Of a stretch of DNA of 64,000 bases, positions 62,072-64,000 are shown in pieces. The stretch comes from an uncultured Eubacteriales bacterium. GTDB taxonomy: Bacteria; Bacillota; Clostridia; Peptostreptococcales; Anaerovoracaceae. The position numbers and the translations under genes are program-made. The stretch spans positions 50,680-114,679 of the forward strand of contig CADADV010000009.1 of assembly GCA_902786815.1 (NCBI GenBank), read 5' to 3'. The first letter of the stretch is position 1, and the number at the start of each line of letters is the position of its first letter. A model generated the notes under the pieces. The model did not search any database, had not been told where the DNA came from, and saw only the letters and a list, made by a program, of their open reading frames with translations.

Positions 62072-62926
62072 CTAAAAGCTAACCCCGGAAAACTCCTTGC
62101 GGAGCCGGAGCGCCGGTTTATTCAAAATACTTTGCCTGCAGACGTCCCAGACGTTCTGCATGGTCTCGCGCATCTCTATGATCCCGTCCCCTAAAAACCG
62201 AATGACCATCAGATCGGGTCTGACGTTCCCTGCCGCCAGACGCACCGCGTCGCTGCTGAGGGCGCTGACCTGGCTCTTCAGCTGCGGATCCATGCCGTCC
62301 GCGTACACATAGAGAGACCCGTTGGTCTGGTATCCGTCCAGCAGCCCGGTCTGCAGCAGGTCTTCTTCCGACGGCTTCAGGCTGCAGTTGTCATACAGCG
62401 CCAACTCCCCGTCGATGAAGATCCTGGTCCGCGACGCATAATGTGTGTAGTCGAACCGTTCGCCGCTGGCGACTCTTCCTGCCGTCACCATATCCGCTGC
62501 AAAAAGCACCCCGCCTTTCTCGACGCGGAACTCGTTATCCTGATAGACGGTCGAATCCGCGAACGGCACATTGTGTTCCGGCAGATACTCCAGGATCCCG
62601 CCGCTGTGCACGTACAGCCTGTTCCAGACTTTGGCGCAGTCGTCGTCCATCCGGTAGTATTTGTTGTTCCCCGGTGTCGTGAAGACGGCGTCTGCCCCTG
62701 CCTCACACTCGATCTCTGTCAGCAGCCGGTCATGCTGCAAAATCCCTCCTGCCGGGTTGAGCGAATACACGATAGCCGTCCCGTCCACATCATAATAGTG
62801 GGCCTTCAGCAGCTGCAGCGGTATCTTATGGTACTGCCGTGCCATATAGGTTTTGCCTGCTGCATTCCTGCGGAAGACGATCGATATCTCTCCGTTCGGT
62901 TTTTCGGTGAGCGCATCCCAAAGCAT
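62072..62926 (-). CDS. ureD: Urease accessory protein UreD
   Basis: This 284-residue UreD (UreH) protein acts as scaffold for nickel insertion into urease with UreF and UreG. Conserved blocks are YSLNPAGGILQHDRLLTEIECEAGADAVFTTPGNNKYYRM and YLPEHNVPFADSTVYQDNEF. It is 15 bp downstream of ureG. Urease structural genes are not in the window and would be expected beyond 64 kb. Confidence 0.92.
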   Translation of the reverse strand: MLWDALTEKPNGEISIVFRRNAAGKTYMARQYHKIPLQLLKAHYYDVDGTAIVYSLNPAGGILQHDRLLTEIECEAGADAVFTTPGNNKYYRMDDDCAKVWNRLYVHSGGILEYLPEHNVPFADSTVYQDNEFRVEKGGVLFAADMVTAGRVASGERFDYTHYASRTRIFIDGELALYDNCSLKPSEEDLLQTGLLDGYQTNGSLYVYADGMDPQLKSQVSALSSDAVRLAAGNVRPDLMVIRFLGDGIIEMRETMQNVWDVCRQSILNKPALRLRKEFSGVSF

Positions 62927-62941
62927 TTCGTGCCTTTACTT

Positions 62942-63556
62942 CTACTTCATATCCTCAAACAGCATGTCTTCCCTGATCCACCGGATGACCTCATCCAGTC
63001 CGATGCCCCGGTACAGATCCGTGAACACGTAGGGCTTGTCGCCCCGCTGTTTCTTCGTGTCCCGGTCCATGACCTCCAGGCTCGCATGGACGTACTCCGC
63101 GATGTCGATCTTGTTGATCACCAGCAGATCGGACTTCGTGATGCCGGGGCCGCCTTTGCGCGGGATCTTCTCCCCCTCGCCAACATCGATGACGAAAATC
63201 AGTCCGTCGACAAGTTCGGGGCTGAAGGTTGCCGCCAGGTTGTCGCCGCCGCTCTCGATGAAGAGCAGATCCAGATTGTCGAAGCGAGACGTCAGCTCGT
63301 CGACCGCATCCAGATTCATGGAGATGTCTTCGCGTACCGCGGTGTGCGGACAGCCGCCGGTCTCCACGCCGATGATCCGTTCGGCAGGCAGAGCCTCCGC
63401 ACGCGTCAGTATCAGCGCGTCCTCCAGCGTGAATATATCATTTGTTACAACTGCGATATCGTATTCGGCCCGCAGCGCCTTGCAAAGTTTCTCGATCAGC
63501 GCGGTCTTCCCCGATCCGACGGGACCGCCCACACCGATCCTTACAGGTTTTCTCAT
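62942..63556 (-). CDS. ureG: Urease accessory GTPase UreG
   Basis: This 204-residue GTPase delivers nickel to urease. The P-loop is [17 protein letters not shown]. The nickel-binding CPH motif reads [15 protein letters not shown], with the conserved Glu in VETGGCPH. G4 is [23 protein letters not shown] precedes the start. About 325 bp separates it from ureF, occupied by a palindrome array. Confidence 0.97.
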   Translation of the reverse strand: MRKPVRIGVGGPVGSGKTALIEKLCKALRAEYDIAVVTNDIFTLEDALILTRAEALPAERIIGVETGGCPHTAVREDISMNLDAVDELTSRFDNLDLLFIESGGDNLAATFSPELVDGLIFVIDVGEGEKIPRKGGPGITKSDLLVINKIDIAEYVHASLEVMDRDTKKQRGDKPYVFTDLYRGIGLDEVIRWIREDMLFEDMK

Positions 63557-63613
63557 TGTCGTCTCCTAGTTCAGCTCATTTTCGTTTGACTGAATGTTCC
63601 AGGTCATGTTCGC

Positions 63614-63856
63614 GTGCAAGAAATATTTGCTTTTTCTTCACATCTTGCCACTCTGTACAAGATTGAAGGATTAATTCGTTATTTCTTGTACCAAACACCC
63701 TGACAACCCACGTCCGTGGTCTGTTTTGTACAAGAAACCACCTCGAATTTCATTTTTCTTGTACGATTGGTTCTGTTTGTACAAGAAGAACAGCGATACG
63801 ATTCATATCTTGCACTGTTGTGCAAGAACGAGCGGAAACATCGCATTTTCTTGCAC
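63614..63856. repeat. Array of five 37-bp palindromic units (family 4), second copy, inside the urease cluster
   Basis: Units start at 63614, 63655, 63728, 63779 and 63820, with GTACAAGA (or GTGCAAGA) and TCTTGTAC (or TCTTGCAC) ends 37 bp apart. Start spacings are 41, 73, 51 and 41 bp. The total span of 243 bp equals that of the 54833 copy, whose spacings are 41, 51, 73, 41. It lies between ureF and ureG. Confidence 0.88.
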
Positions 63857-63882
63857 GACTCCATTTCTTGTCGCTCTCTGAC

Positions 63883-64000
63883 TCAGCTCATGTACAGCCG
63901 CACGGGCAGTTCTTCATGCCGCAGGCTGGCGATGTCGATGCCGGGGCAGAAATTGGTGATGTTCTCGATGCCGGTCGCCTCGGCAAGCCTGCATACCTGA
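63883..64000 (-). CDS. ureF: Urease accessory protein UreF, C-terminal end (gene continues past the window)
   Basis: The last 38 codons are present. They read as a UreF C-terminus: FCPGIDIASLRHEELPVRLY, then Met-Ser-stop. The conserved MRHE-like helix and final RLF/YMS are typical. UreF acts as the GTPase-regulating partner of UreG. It is upstream of ureG in the expected ureF-ureG-ureD order. Confidence 0.8.
   Translation of the reverse strand, partial: QVCRLAEATGIENITNFCPGIDIASLRHEELPVRLYMS

Overview
The window looks like chromosomal DNA of an anaerobic member of the Clostridia. The evidence is the gene families present: zinc-type S14, a Bmp/Nup-type ABC nucleoside importer, an AddB-type recombination subunit, FchA beside the purine genes, a Big2/FN3 surface protein and a LUD-domain protein. 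I suspect the Eubacteriales Family XIII / Anaerovoracaceae neighbourhood, but with low confidence because no marker search was possible. Almost every gene is on the minus strand. The plus-strand exceptions start at 6348, 8229, 23376 and 25046.

Right to left along the minus strand: a urease accessory cluster (ureF partial, ureG, ureD) with a small Cys-rich protein and an amidohydrolase (60.2-64 kb); a flavin-binding protein, a PC4-like protein, a two-domain nucleoside-kinase-like protein, a PfkB kinase and a LUD protein (55.1-60.2 kb); the full S10-spc-alpha ribosomal block from rpsJ to rplQ including secY, adk, map, infA and rpoA (39.1-54.4 kb); a ten-gene de novo purine operon purE-purC-fchA-purF-purM-purN-IMP cyclohydrolase-AICAR formyltransferase-purD-purL (26.4-38.8 kb); metK, lysC and a membrane LuxR regulator (19.6-23.3 kb); corC-like, secA, prfB and a ClC protein (12.6-19.2 kb); an orphan decarboxylase beta subunit (11.2-12.4 kb); HAD phosphatase, phosphoribosyltransferase and surface protein genes (6.3-9.4 kb); a riboswitch-controlled purine-nucleoside importer operon (0.7-5.8 kb); and the start of addB.

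Purine metabolism links several regions. A guanine-class riboswitch precedes the nucleoside importer, a PRPP-dependent salvage enzyme lies nearby, and the de novo operon carries its own methenyl-THF cyclohydrolase for the two formyl-transfer steps. Two enzymes in that operon are unusual. PurF lacks the N-terminal catalytic Cys, and PurH is replaced by a separate formyltransferase plus a PurO-type cyclohydrolase.

The most striking unexplained feature is a set of intergenic arrays of short imperfect palindromes. There are four unrelated sequence families: 39 bp at 486-679; 34 bp at 10692-10955; 37 bp at 24693-24948 and 26161-26343; and another 37 bp family at 54833-55075 and 63614-63856. Within each family the unit length is constant. 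Unit starts are spaced 41, 51-53, 72-73 or 83 bp, close to whole numbers of helical turns (4, 5, 7, 8). Two arrays sit beside two paralogous, uncharacterised PD-(D/E)XK-like proteins (9562-10347 and 25046-26050), and one of these genes is bracketed by arrays of the same family. The arrays resemble BIME/REP mosaics, but no Y1 (RAYT) transposase is present in the window. The pairing of palindrome arrays with a nuclease-fold family is my best candidate for an undescribed system.
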